10,774 bases of DNA from an uncultured Tepidimonas sp. (GTDB lineage Bacteria; Pseudomonadota; Gammaproteobacteria; Burkholderiales; Burkholderiaceae_C), in contig CALEDU010000209.1 of the NCBI GenBank assembly GCA_937949455.1, positions 1 to 10,774 of the forward strand, in the 5' to 3' direction. The translations under genes and the position numbers were made by a program. Under the pieces are notes generated by a model. That model made no database searches. It saw only the letters and a program-made list of their open reading frames with translations, and had not been told where the DNA came from. Every line of letters begins with the position of its first letter. Positions within the stretch are counted from its first letter, which is position 1. Positions 5,562 to 10,774 of the stretch are shown here, piece after piece.

Positions 5562-6536
5562 ATGGACCACCCCGCGCGTCCCAACGACGGCGGCGCACCG
5601 GATCTCGATCCGGCCGCTGCAGCGCGTTGGTGCGCCCGTGTACCCTCCAGCAGCCCGTGGCTGCACGAGATGATCGGCGCGCGCATGGCCGAACGATTGG
5701 ACTGGATCAGGATCCTCCCTGACTCCTGGATGAGCTGGTCTCCCCTGCTGGCAGGGGAGCAGGCGCATCGAGCGGTGGCGCAGCGCTATCCGCAAGCGCG
5801 GGTCTGGCTGGCGGGTGAGCTGGCTCAAGCGACCTTGCAGCGTTGGCATAAGTCCACCCTGCCCTGGTGGCGGCGCTGGATGGCAGGCCCGCGGGTGCCC
5901 GGCCAGGCGCTCTCCCCGGTGGCTGGCGCAGTGCAGGCTGGACAGGCCGTGCCGCAGACCGTCGGACTGGTCTGGGCCAACATGGCTTTGCATGCCACGG
6001 CGCAGCCGCGCGCGCTATTGCGGCTGTGGCATGAGTGGCTGGCCGTCGATGGATTCGTGATGTTTTCGTGCCTGGGTCCAGATACCGCCCGCGAGCTGCG
6101 GGCGGTGCATGCCGCCCACGGTTGGCCGCCACCCGCGCCGTCCTATGTGGACATGCACGACTGGGGCGATCAGCTGATCGAATTGGGATTTGCCGAGCCG
6201 GTGATGGACATGGAGCGGATCACCCTGACCTATCCCAATGCTCAACGCCTGCTGGCCGACCTGCGCGAAACCGGCCGGAACTGGCACGCAGATCGCTTTG
6301 GCGCCCTGCGTGGACGCGGCTGGCGCGAGCGTTGGCTGCGTGCCGTCGAGCAAGGGCTGCCGCGCAGCCCCGACGGTCAGCTGTGCCTCACAGTCGAAGT
6401 GGTGTATGGCCACGCCTTTCGTCCAAGGCCGCGCGTGGCGGTGCCCGGTGTAGCGACAGTGTCGCTGGAGCGTCTGCGCGAAGCGCTGCGAGGGTCCGCC
6501 GCCTCGGGGCGACCCCACGCGACCGACAGCGCTTGA
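5562..6536 (+). CDS. BioC-like SAM-dependent methyltransferase homologue, SAM motif degenerate
   Basis: A 324-residue protein whose second half resembles malonyl-ACP O-methyltransferase BioC (early biotin synthesis). Seen: VWANMALHATAQP (137-149) at the place of the post-II motif, GFVMFSCLGPDTARELR (164-180), and YVDMHDWGDQLIELGFAEPVMDMERITLTYPN (195-226), all close to the BioC pattern. The N-terminal half does not carry the family's SAM-binding motif: where an acidic-x-G-x-G stretch is expected the sequence reads WIRILPDSWMSWSP (48-61), and no acidic residue ends the next strand (ARVWLAGELA, 79-88). It may be a divergent or non-catalytic homologue, so I give no gene symbol. The frame is continuous with normal codon use, which argues against decay. 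It diverges from comF across 72 bp; no other bio gene is in the window. The ATG lacks a ribosome site. Confidence 0.8.
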   Translation: MDHPARPNDGGAPDLDPAAAARWCARVPSSSPWLHEMIGARMAERLDWIRILPDSWMSWSPLLAGEQAHRAVAQRYPQARVWLAGELAQATLQRWHKSTLPWWRRWMAGPRVPGQALSPVAGAVQAGQAVPQTVGLVWANMALHATAQPRALLRLWHEWLAVDGFVMFSCLGPDTARELRAVHAAHGWPPPAPSYVDMHDWGDQLIELGFAEPVMDMERITLTYPNAQRLLADLRETGRNWHADRFGALRGRGWRERWLRAVEQGLPRSPDGQLCLTVEVVYGHAFRPRPRVAVPGVATVSLERLREALRGSAASGRPHATDSA

Positions 6537-6549
6537 AGCCGCACTACAA

Positions 6550-6563
6550 TTGATATAAATCAA
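6550..6563 (+). promoter_or_regulatory. FNR/Anr box, perfect consensus
   Basis: TTGAT-ATAA-ATCAA matches the FNR/Anr consensus TTGAT-N4-ATCAA at all ten defined positions. It lies 13 bp past the BioC-like stop and 83 bp before the DUF2244 ATG at 6647. It overlaps TATAAA (6554-6559) and abuts TACAAT (6545-6550), so if either is the -10 box, binding would repress. The iron-sulfur regulator FNR binds such sites when oxygen is low. Confidence 0.7.
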
Positions 6564-6578
6564 AAGAAGTCGGCGGGT

Positions 6579-6590
6579 AGCAGATCTGCT
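6579..6590. repeat. 12-bp perfect palindrome before the DUF2244 gene
   Basis: AGCAGATCTGCT reads the same on both strands and lies 15 bp downstream of the FNR box and 56 bp before the ATG. It could be an operator for a dimeric regulator. A related CAGATCTG lies at 3736-3743 before the MaoC gene. Chance is a fair alternative for so short a site. Confidence 0.3.
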
Positions 6591-6646
6591 GGCCGTCCTT
6601 GCGGCAAGCGGCCGAGCCACAACCCCGGAGTCAACAGGTGGCACCG

Positions 6647-7153
6647 ATGGATACATTGCCCAGTGGCGTCGTGTACCAACTGGCCCAGCCGGGACCGGAC
6701 GGATGGCGATGGTTGCTCAAGCGCAACTGCGCCTTGACGCCACGGCAGTGTCTGTGGGCGTTTTTTTTGGCGTGCGCGGGGGCACTGTCGGTGGCTGGGG
6801 CGTTTTGGGCGATGGGGGCACGGTTGGTTCTGCCGTTTGCGGTGTTGGAGTCAAGTGCGGTCGCGCTGGCGTTCTTTTGGTATGCGCGCCACGCCACCGA
6901 TCGGGAGACCCTGGTGCTGGACGAACAGCGCCTGGTGGTGGAGTGGGAGCAGGCAGGGACGGTGCAGCGCAGCGAGCTGGCCCGCCATTGGCTTCGGGTA
7001 GAGGACGCGGGCTCTGCGTCCGGATTGGTGGAACTGCGCGCCGGAGCGGCGCGGGTGCGCGTGGGGCGGTATGTTCAACCGGCGCACCGGCGCCAGTTGG
7101 CGCGTGAGCTGCGCTGGGCGCTGGCAGGGTGCCCGCCGGTACCGCCTGCTTGA
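6647..7153 (+). CDS. DUF2244 family membrane protein
   Basis: A 168-residue inner-membrane protein of unknown function. Seen: a short cytoplasmic N-terminus with the family-typical RNCALTPRQ (26-34), two adjacent hydrophobic segments (about 36-56 and 59-79), then a soluble domain of roughly 85 residues rich in beta-strand-like VEW/VRV stretches and arginines. DUF2244 genes commonly stand next to cytochrome c oxidase genes in proteobacteria, and here the gene precedes coxB, which suggests a role in oxidase assembly or function; that is inference from context. The ATG at 6647 has AGGTGG (6636-6641) 5 nt upstream; the open frame extends back to 6599 without a better start. A consensus FNR box lies upstream. 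About 110 bp separate it from coxB, which has its own FNR-like site, so the two may be transcribed separately. Confidence 0.82.
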   Translation: MDTLPSGVVYQLAQPGPDGWRWLLKRNCALTPRQCLWAFFLACAGALSVAGAFWAMGARLVLPFAVLESSAVALAFFWYARHATDRETLVLDEQRLVVEWEQAGTVQRSELARHWLRVEDAGSASGLVELRAGAARVRVGRYVQPAHRRQLARELRWALAGCPPVPPA

Positions 7154-7227
7154 GTATCGCTTTCCGCAGTAGGGGTATACGGGATTGTCCGCACCACCAG
7201 GGTGTCAGAAGTTTGGTGTAATCAGCA

Positions 7228-7241
7228 TTGACATAAGTCAA
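7228..7241 (+). promoter_or_regulatory. FNR/Dnr-like box before coxB
   Basis: TTGAC-ATAA-GTCAA is a symmetric variant of the FNR consensus (T to C in one arm, A to G in the other) with the same ATAA centre as the box at 6550-6563. It lies 23 bp before the coxB start and begins with TTGACA, which could itself be a -35 box, although no good -10 box follows at 16-18 bp. TGTAAT (7217-7222) just upstream is a possible -10. In either case binding would compete with RNA polymerase. Confidence 0.6.
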
Positions 7242-7264
7242 AGCTTGTATTCGAGGCAAACGAC

Positions 7265-8491
7265 GTGAGCATGATGAAGCATTCAGGTCAAGCACAGCGC
7301 AGCCACCGGTCCATAGCCTGCAGTAGCGCCAAAGACGCCATGGCTGCCGCGCTGCTGGGCCTTGGCGTGTGGGTCACGAATGTGGCCCACGCCGCAGTCA
7401 ACGACCTGCCGGGTGGCCCGGCAGTCAACCAGCTCAACTTCCATCCTCCTGCTACCCGAATAGCGGAAGAACAGCACTGGCTGCACTGGTTCATGCTCGC
7501 TATCTGCGCGACGATTTTTGTCGTCGTCTTTGGCGTCATGTTCTACTCGATCGCCAAGCACCGCAAGTCGGTAGGTCACCAGTCGCAGGAGCTGCCTGAG
7601 CCGATCTGGGTCGAGCTGGGCTGGACCATCGTACCGCTGCTGATCGTCATTGGCATGGCCCTGCCCGCCACCAAAGTGCTGGTCGCGCAAAAAGACACCA
7701 CCAACAGCGACCTCACCATCAAGGCCGTCGGCATGCAGTGGAAGTGGGGCTACGAATACCTCAAAGGTGAAGGGGAGGGGATTCAATTCCTGTCTACCTT
7801 GGACCCGAAGCACCGCATGATGTCTGACAGCGGCAAACCGCAGCCCATGGATGACTACCTGCTCAAGGTGGACAATCCCCTGGTGGTGCCGGTTGGCAAA
7901 AAGATCCGCATCATCACCACCGCCAACGATGTCATCCACGCCTGGATGGTTCCGGCCTTCGGGGTCAAACAGGATGCCATCCCAGGCTTCGTGCGCGATA
8001 CCTGGTTCCGCGCCGAAAAGACCGGTGACTTCTATGGCCAATGTGCCGAGCTGTGCGGCAAGGAGCACGCCTACATGCCGATCCATGTCAAAGTGGTGAC
8101 GCAGGAGGAGTACACCAAGTGGGTCGACGAGCGCAAGAAGTCGATGGCCGCCCTCGCCGACGATCCGAACAAGGAATGGACCCTGGCGGAGCTGACCAAG
8201 CGCGGCGAGTCAGTCTATGCCGCCAATTGCGCGGCGTGCCACCAAGCCAACGGCCAGGGCGCGGGCCCGATCAAGGCGCTGGACGGATCGGCGATCGTCG
8301 CCGATGCTGACCACGGCAAGCTGATCCAGGTCATGCTCAACGGTGTCAATGGCGCGGCGGCCCAGATGCCGGCCTGGAAGCAACTCTCCGACGTCGAGTT
8401 GGCTGCCGTCATGACCTATGCGAAGAACAGCTGGTCCAATAACACGGGCCAGGTCGTGCAGCCCAAGGAAGTGCTGGCGGCGCGCCAGTGA
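7265..8491 (+). CDS. coxB: Cytochrome c oxidase subunit II with fused cytochrome c domain
   Basis: Takes electrons from cytochrome c and passes them through the CuA centre to subunit I. The 408-residue precursor has a signal peptide (hydrophobic about 26-43, likely cut after AHA43) and two membrane helices (about 73-95 and 118-140). The periplasmic cupredoxin domain carries the CuA ligands H225 (DVIHAW), C260, E262, C264, H268 and M271 in the CAELCGKEHAYM motif, and WKWGYEY (159-165) marks the aromatic electron-entry strip. The C-terminal cytochrome c domain has CAACH (322-326) for covalent heme and a probable axial methionine M368 (QMPAW). This makes the enzyme caa3-like. The start is GTG 7265, with GAGG 8 nt upstream; ATG 7271 and 7274 in the same frame are alternatives. 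It is followed 27 bp later by ctaD. Confidence 0.96.
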   Translation: MSMMKHSGQAQRSHRSIACSSAKDAMAAALLGLGVWVTNVAHAAVNDLPGGPAVNQLNFHPPATRIAEEQHWLHWFMLAICATIFVVVFGVMFYSIAKHRKSVGHQSQELPEPIWVELGWTIVPLLIVIGMALPATKVLVAQKDTTNSDLTIKAVGMQWKWGYEYLKGEGEGIQFLSTLDPKHRMMSDSGKPQPMDDYLLKVDNPLVVPVGKKIRIITTANDVIHAWMVPAFGVKQDAIPGFVRDTWFRAEKTGDFYGQCAELCGKEHAYMPIHVKVVTQEEYTKWVDERKKSMAALADDPNKEWTLAELTKRGESVYAANCAACHQANGQGAGPIKALDGSAIVADADHGKLIQVMLNGVNGAAAQMPAWKQLSDVELAAVMTYAKNSWSNNTGQVVQPKEVLAARQ

Positions 8492-8518
8492 TCGAGATTG
8501 AACCCAGAGGAAATCGCC

Positions 8519-10144
8519 ATGAGTGCAGTATTGGATCATCACGGTGCCCACGCGCACGATCATGAGCATGATCACCATGCGCCAGCCGGTTGGCGGCGCT
8601 GGGTTTTTGCCACCAACCACAAGGACATCGGCACGCTGTATCTGCTGTTCAGCTTTACCATGCTGATGATCGGCGGGGTGCTGGCGCTGGGCATCCGTGC
8701 CGAGCTGTTCCAACCCGGCCTGCAATTGGTCAACCCCGAGCTGTTCAATCAGCTCACGACCATGCATGGCATCATCATGGTGTTTGGTGCCATCATGCCG
8801 GCCTTCGTGGGCTTTGCCAACTGGATGCTGCCGCTGCAGATCGGCGCATCCGACATGGCGTTTGCCCGCATGAACAACTTCAGCTTCTGGCTCATGGTGC
8901 CGGCGGCCATCATCCTTGTGCTGTCGTTTTTCATGCCTGGCGGGGCGCCCGCAGCCGGCTGGACGCTGTATGCGCCGCTGACGCTGCAAATGGGGCCGTC
9001 GATGGATGCCGCGATTTTTGCAATGCATATCCTGGGTGCCAGCTCCATCATGGGTTCGATCAACATCATCGTGACCATTCTGAACATGCGCGCACCCGGC
9101 ATGACGCTGATGAAAATGCCGATGTTCGCGTGGACCTGGCTGATCACCGCCTATCTGCTGATCGCGGTGATGCCGGTGCTGGCCGGGGCCATCACCATGA
9201 CGCTGACCGACCGCCATTTCGGCACGAGTTTTTTCAATCCTGCCGGCGGCGGTGATCCGGTGATGTATCAGCACATCTTCTGGTTCTTCGGGCACCCCGA
9301 GGTCTACATCATGATCTTGCCGGCCTTCGGCATCATCAGTCAGGTCGTGCCCGCGTTCGCCCGCAAAAAGCTGTTCGGCTATACCTCGATGGTCTACGCC
9401 ACGGCCTCGATCGCGATTCTGTCGTTCATCGTCTGGGCGCACCACATGTTCACCACCGGCATGCCGGTGACCGGTCAGCTGTTCTTCATGTACGCGACCA
9501 TGCTGATCGCCGTGCCCACGGGCGTGAAGATCTTCAACTGGATTGCGACCATGTGGAAAGGCTCGATGACCTTCGAGACCCCGATGCTGTGGGCCGTGGG
9601 CTTCATCTTCGTGTTCACCATGGGCGGCTTTACCGGGTTGATGCTGTCGATGGCACCCATCGACATCAACTTCCAAGACACCTATTACGTGGTGGCGCAT
9701 TTCCACTATGTGCTGGTGGCCGGCTCGCTGTTCGCCATGTTTGCGGGTGCTTACTATTGGCTGCCCAAGTGGACCGGGGTCATGTATTCCGAGACGCGCG
9801 GCAAAATCCACTTCTGGTGGTCAATGATTTCGTTCAACGTCACCTTCTTCCCGATGCACTTCCTGGGCCTGGCCGGCATGCCGCGCCGCTACGCCGACTA
9901 TCCGATGCAGTTTGCCGACTTCAACGCAATTGCGTCGGTGGGGGCATTCGCGTTCGGGTTGGCACAGGTGTATTTCTTCCTGGCCGTGGTTCTGCCTGCC
10001 ATGCGTGGCCAAGGTGAAAAGGCGCCACAAAAGCCCTGGGAGGGCGCCGAGGGTCTGGAGTGGGAAGTGCCTTCGCCGGCTCCGCACCACACCTTCGAAA
10101 CGCCTCCGAAGCTCGATGCCACTGCAACCCGTATCGTGGGTTGA
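8519..10144 (+). CDS. ctaD: Cytochrome c oxidase subunit I (heme-copper, A1 type)
   Basis: The catalytic subunit, which reduces oxygen to water and pumps protons across the inner membrane. The protein has 541 residues and about twelve membrane helices. Ligands seen: low-spin heme a H83 (TMHGIIM) and H396; heme a3 H394 (AHFHYV); CuB H259, H308 and H309, with Y263 in GHPEVY placed for the His-Tyr cross-link. E261 of GHPEVY marks an A1-type oxidase. D112 ([12 protein letters not shown]) matches the mouth of the D proton channel and K337 (PTGVKIFNW) the K channel. The N-terminus has a run of ten histidines within 7-20 ([14 protein letters not shown]), not needed for catalysis. The ATG at 8519 has AGAGGA (8506-8511) 7 nt upstream; a TTG at 8498 in frame is less likely. 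It is cotranscribed with coxB. Confidence 0.97.
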   Translation: MSAVLDHHGAHAHDHEHDHHAPAGWRRWVFATNHKDIGTLYLLFSFTMLMIGGVLALGIRAELFQPGLQLVNPELFNQLTTMHGIIMVFGAIMPAFVGFANWMLPLQIGASDMAFARMNNFSFWLMVPAAIILVLSFFMPGGAPAAGWTLYAPLTLQMGPSMDAAIFAMHILGASSIMGSINIIVTILNMRAPGMTLMKMPMFAWTWLITAYLLIAVMPVLAGAITMTLTDRHFGTSFFNPAGGGDPVMYQHIFWFFGHPEVYIMILPAFGIISQVVPAFARKKLFGYTSMVYATASIAILSFIVWAHHMFTTGMPVTGQLFFMYATMLIAVPTGVKIFNWIATMWKGSMTFETPMLWAVGFIFVFTMGGFTGLMLSMAPIDINFQDTYYVVAHFHYVLVAGSLFAMFAGAYYWLPKWTGVMYSETRGKIHFWWSMISFNVTFFPMHFLGLAGMPRRYADYPMQFADFNAIASVGAFAFGLAQVYFFLAVVLPAMRGQGEKAPQKPWEGAEGLEWEVPSPAPHHTFETPPKLDATATRIVG

Positions 10145-10165
10145 TACCGACCGGGAGACGGAGTC

Positions 10166-10276
10166 ATGACCCCTGAGCAACGCCGCCAAAATGCGCGTCT
10201 GGGTTGGATCCTGGCGTCGATGGCCCTGGCGTTTGCTCTAGGGTTCGTGCTCAAGCATGTGCTGCTCGGGGCTTGA
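10166..10276 (+). CDS. Cytochrome oxidase small assembly protein
   Basis: A 36-residue protein, MTPEQRRQNARLGWILASMA..., with a charged N-terminus followed by a single hydrophobic helix (about 12-35) and ending LLGA. Its size, MTPEQRRQN opening and place between ctaD and ctaG match the short proteins annotated as cytochrome oxidase small assembly protein in Burkholderiales; the molecular role is not established. GGGAG (10153-10157) lies 8 nt before the ATG. The gap to ctaD is 21 bp and to ctaG 22 bp, so it sits inside the operon. The family assignment is from memory of the family, not from a search. Confidence 0.8.
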   Translation: MTPEQRRQNARLGWILASMALAFALGFVLKHVLLGA

Positions 10277-10298
10277 TCGTCTATGGATGCTTGACGCC

Positions 10299-10774
10299 AT
10301 GTCGCCACGTCGCCTCGATAACCTCCGCATGACCGGCAAGCTGGTCGTAATCGTGGTGGGCATGTTTGCCTTCGGTTACGCGCTGGTGCCCCTATACCGG
10401 GCCATTTGCGAGGCCACTGGAATCAATATATTGGCGCTGGGCGAGCGCCAGGTACCGGGAAAATCGCGCGCCGATCCCGTCAACACCCAGGTGGATACCT
10501 CGCGTACGATTACGGTGGAATTCGACGCCAATGTGCGGGGCCCGTGGTATTTCAAGCCCGCCGTGCGTTCCGTGGAGGTGCACCCGGGCGAACTGACCAC
10601 CGTGATGTACGAATTCCAGAATGTGCAGGGCCGCACCATGGCGGCACAGGCCATCCCCAGCTACGCGCCGCGCCAGGCGGCCAACCACTTCAATAAATTG
10701 GAGTGCTTCTGTTTCAATCAGTACACGTTGGCACCGGGCGAGCGCAAGGAATGGCCGGTGGCGTTCGTCATCGA
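10299..10774 (+). CDS. ctaG: Cytochrome c oxidase assembly protein CtaG/Cox11, partial (C-terminus beyond right edge)
   Basis: A copper chaperone that delivers copper to the CuB site of subunit I. The first 158 codons are present of a family of roughly 190-200. One N-terminal membrane anchor (about 15-33, VVIVVGMFAFGYALVPLY) is followed by the conserved C37 (YRAICEATG) and the periplasmic immunoglobulin-like domain with VEFDANVRGPWYFKP (73-87), and by the copper-binding motif LECFCFNQYTL (134-144, C136 and C138). The start is either ATG 10299 (MSPRRLDNLRMTGKL, family-like) or ATG 10287, four codons upstream in frame; neither has a strong ribosome site, and coupling to the small gene 22 bp before is likely. 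The position directly after ctaD fits its function. Confidence 0.94.
   Translation, partial: MSPRRLDNLRMTGKLVVIVVGMFAFGYALVPLYRAICEATGINILALGERQVPGKSRADPVNTQVDTSRTITVEFDANVRGPWYFKPAVRSVEVHPGELTTVMYEFQNVQGRTMAAQAIPSYAPRQAANHFNKLECFCFNQYTLAPGERKEWPVAFVI

Noticed and set aside
5490-5993. Upstream extension of the comF frame by 168 codons
   Set aside because: It runs antisense into the BioC-like gene; a purine-rich ribosome site and the family-like N-terminus support the start at 5489.
7283-8086. Minus-strand open frame of 267 codons
   Set aside because: Antisense to coxB, which has full CuA motifs; no ribosome site or family resemblance.
8210-9811. Minus-strand open frame of 533 codons, rich in His, Arg, Gly and Asp
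   Set aside because: Antisense to coxB and ctaD, whose codon pattern in GC-rich DNA leaves the opposite frame open. The His-rich, repetitive composition is typical of such shadows.

Overview
The window looks like a chromosomal housekeeping segment from a GC-rich betaproteobacterium of the order Burkholderiales, probably near Comamonadaceae. The evidence is the high GC content, a cytochrome oxidase subunit II with a fused C-terminal cytochrome c domain, the order DUF2244-coxB-ctaD-small assembly protein-ctaG, a BioC-like gene divergent from comF, and a ZTP riboswitch in front of glyA. I see no mobile element, CRISPR array, tRNA or rRNA. The genus is not resolved.

Left part (1-3061, all minus strand). 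The glyA gene (serine hydroxymethyltransferase) runs off the left edge. Its roughly 180-nt leader carries a clear ZMP/ZTP (pfl-type) riboswitch with a -10 box just ahead of it. Upstream lies a membrane-anchored lytic transglycosylase. Its own promoter, TTGACC-N17-TACCAT with an AT-rich tract behind it, sits about 300 nt before its start codon, so it would have a long, probably structured leader. Next comes a DUF1841 gene.

Middle part (3062-6536). An orphan ParA-type ATPase diverges from DUF1841 and is followed by a MaoC-type hot-dog hydratase. The hydratase gene overlaps by 10 bp, tail to tail, with trmL, which forms a tight minus-strand pair with comF. Divergent from comF is a BioC-like methyltransferase whose glycine-rich SAM-binding motif cannot be found.

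Right part (6537-10774, plus strand). A cytochrome c oxidase cluster: a small DUF2244 membrane protein, coxB (CuA plus heme c), ctaD (heme a, heme a3/CuB), a 36-residue membrane protein matching the small oxidase assembly family, and the start of ctaG (Cox11, CuB insertion). Two FNR/Anr-type palindromes, one before DUF2244 (exact consensus) and one before coxB (near-consensus), suggest oxygen control of the terminal oxidase.

The most interesting signals are regulatory: the glyA riboswitch with two mutually exclusive downstream hairpins, the long leader of the transglycosylase gene, the paired FNR-like boxes, and several start codons without a Shine-Dalgarno sequence that have a -10-like hexamer 6-9 nt upstream. 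No wholly new multi-gene system is evident.
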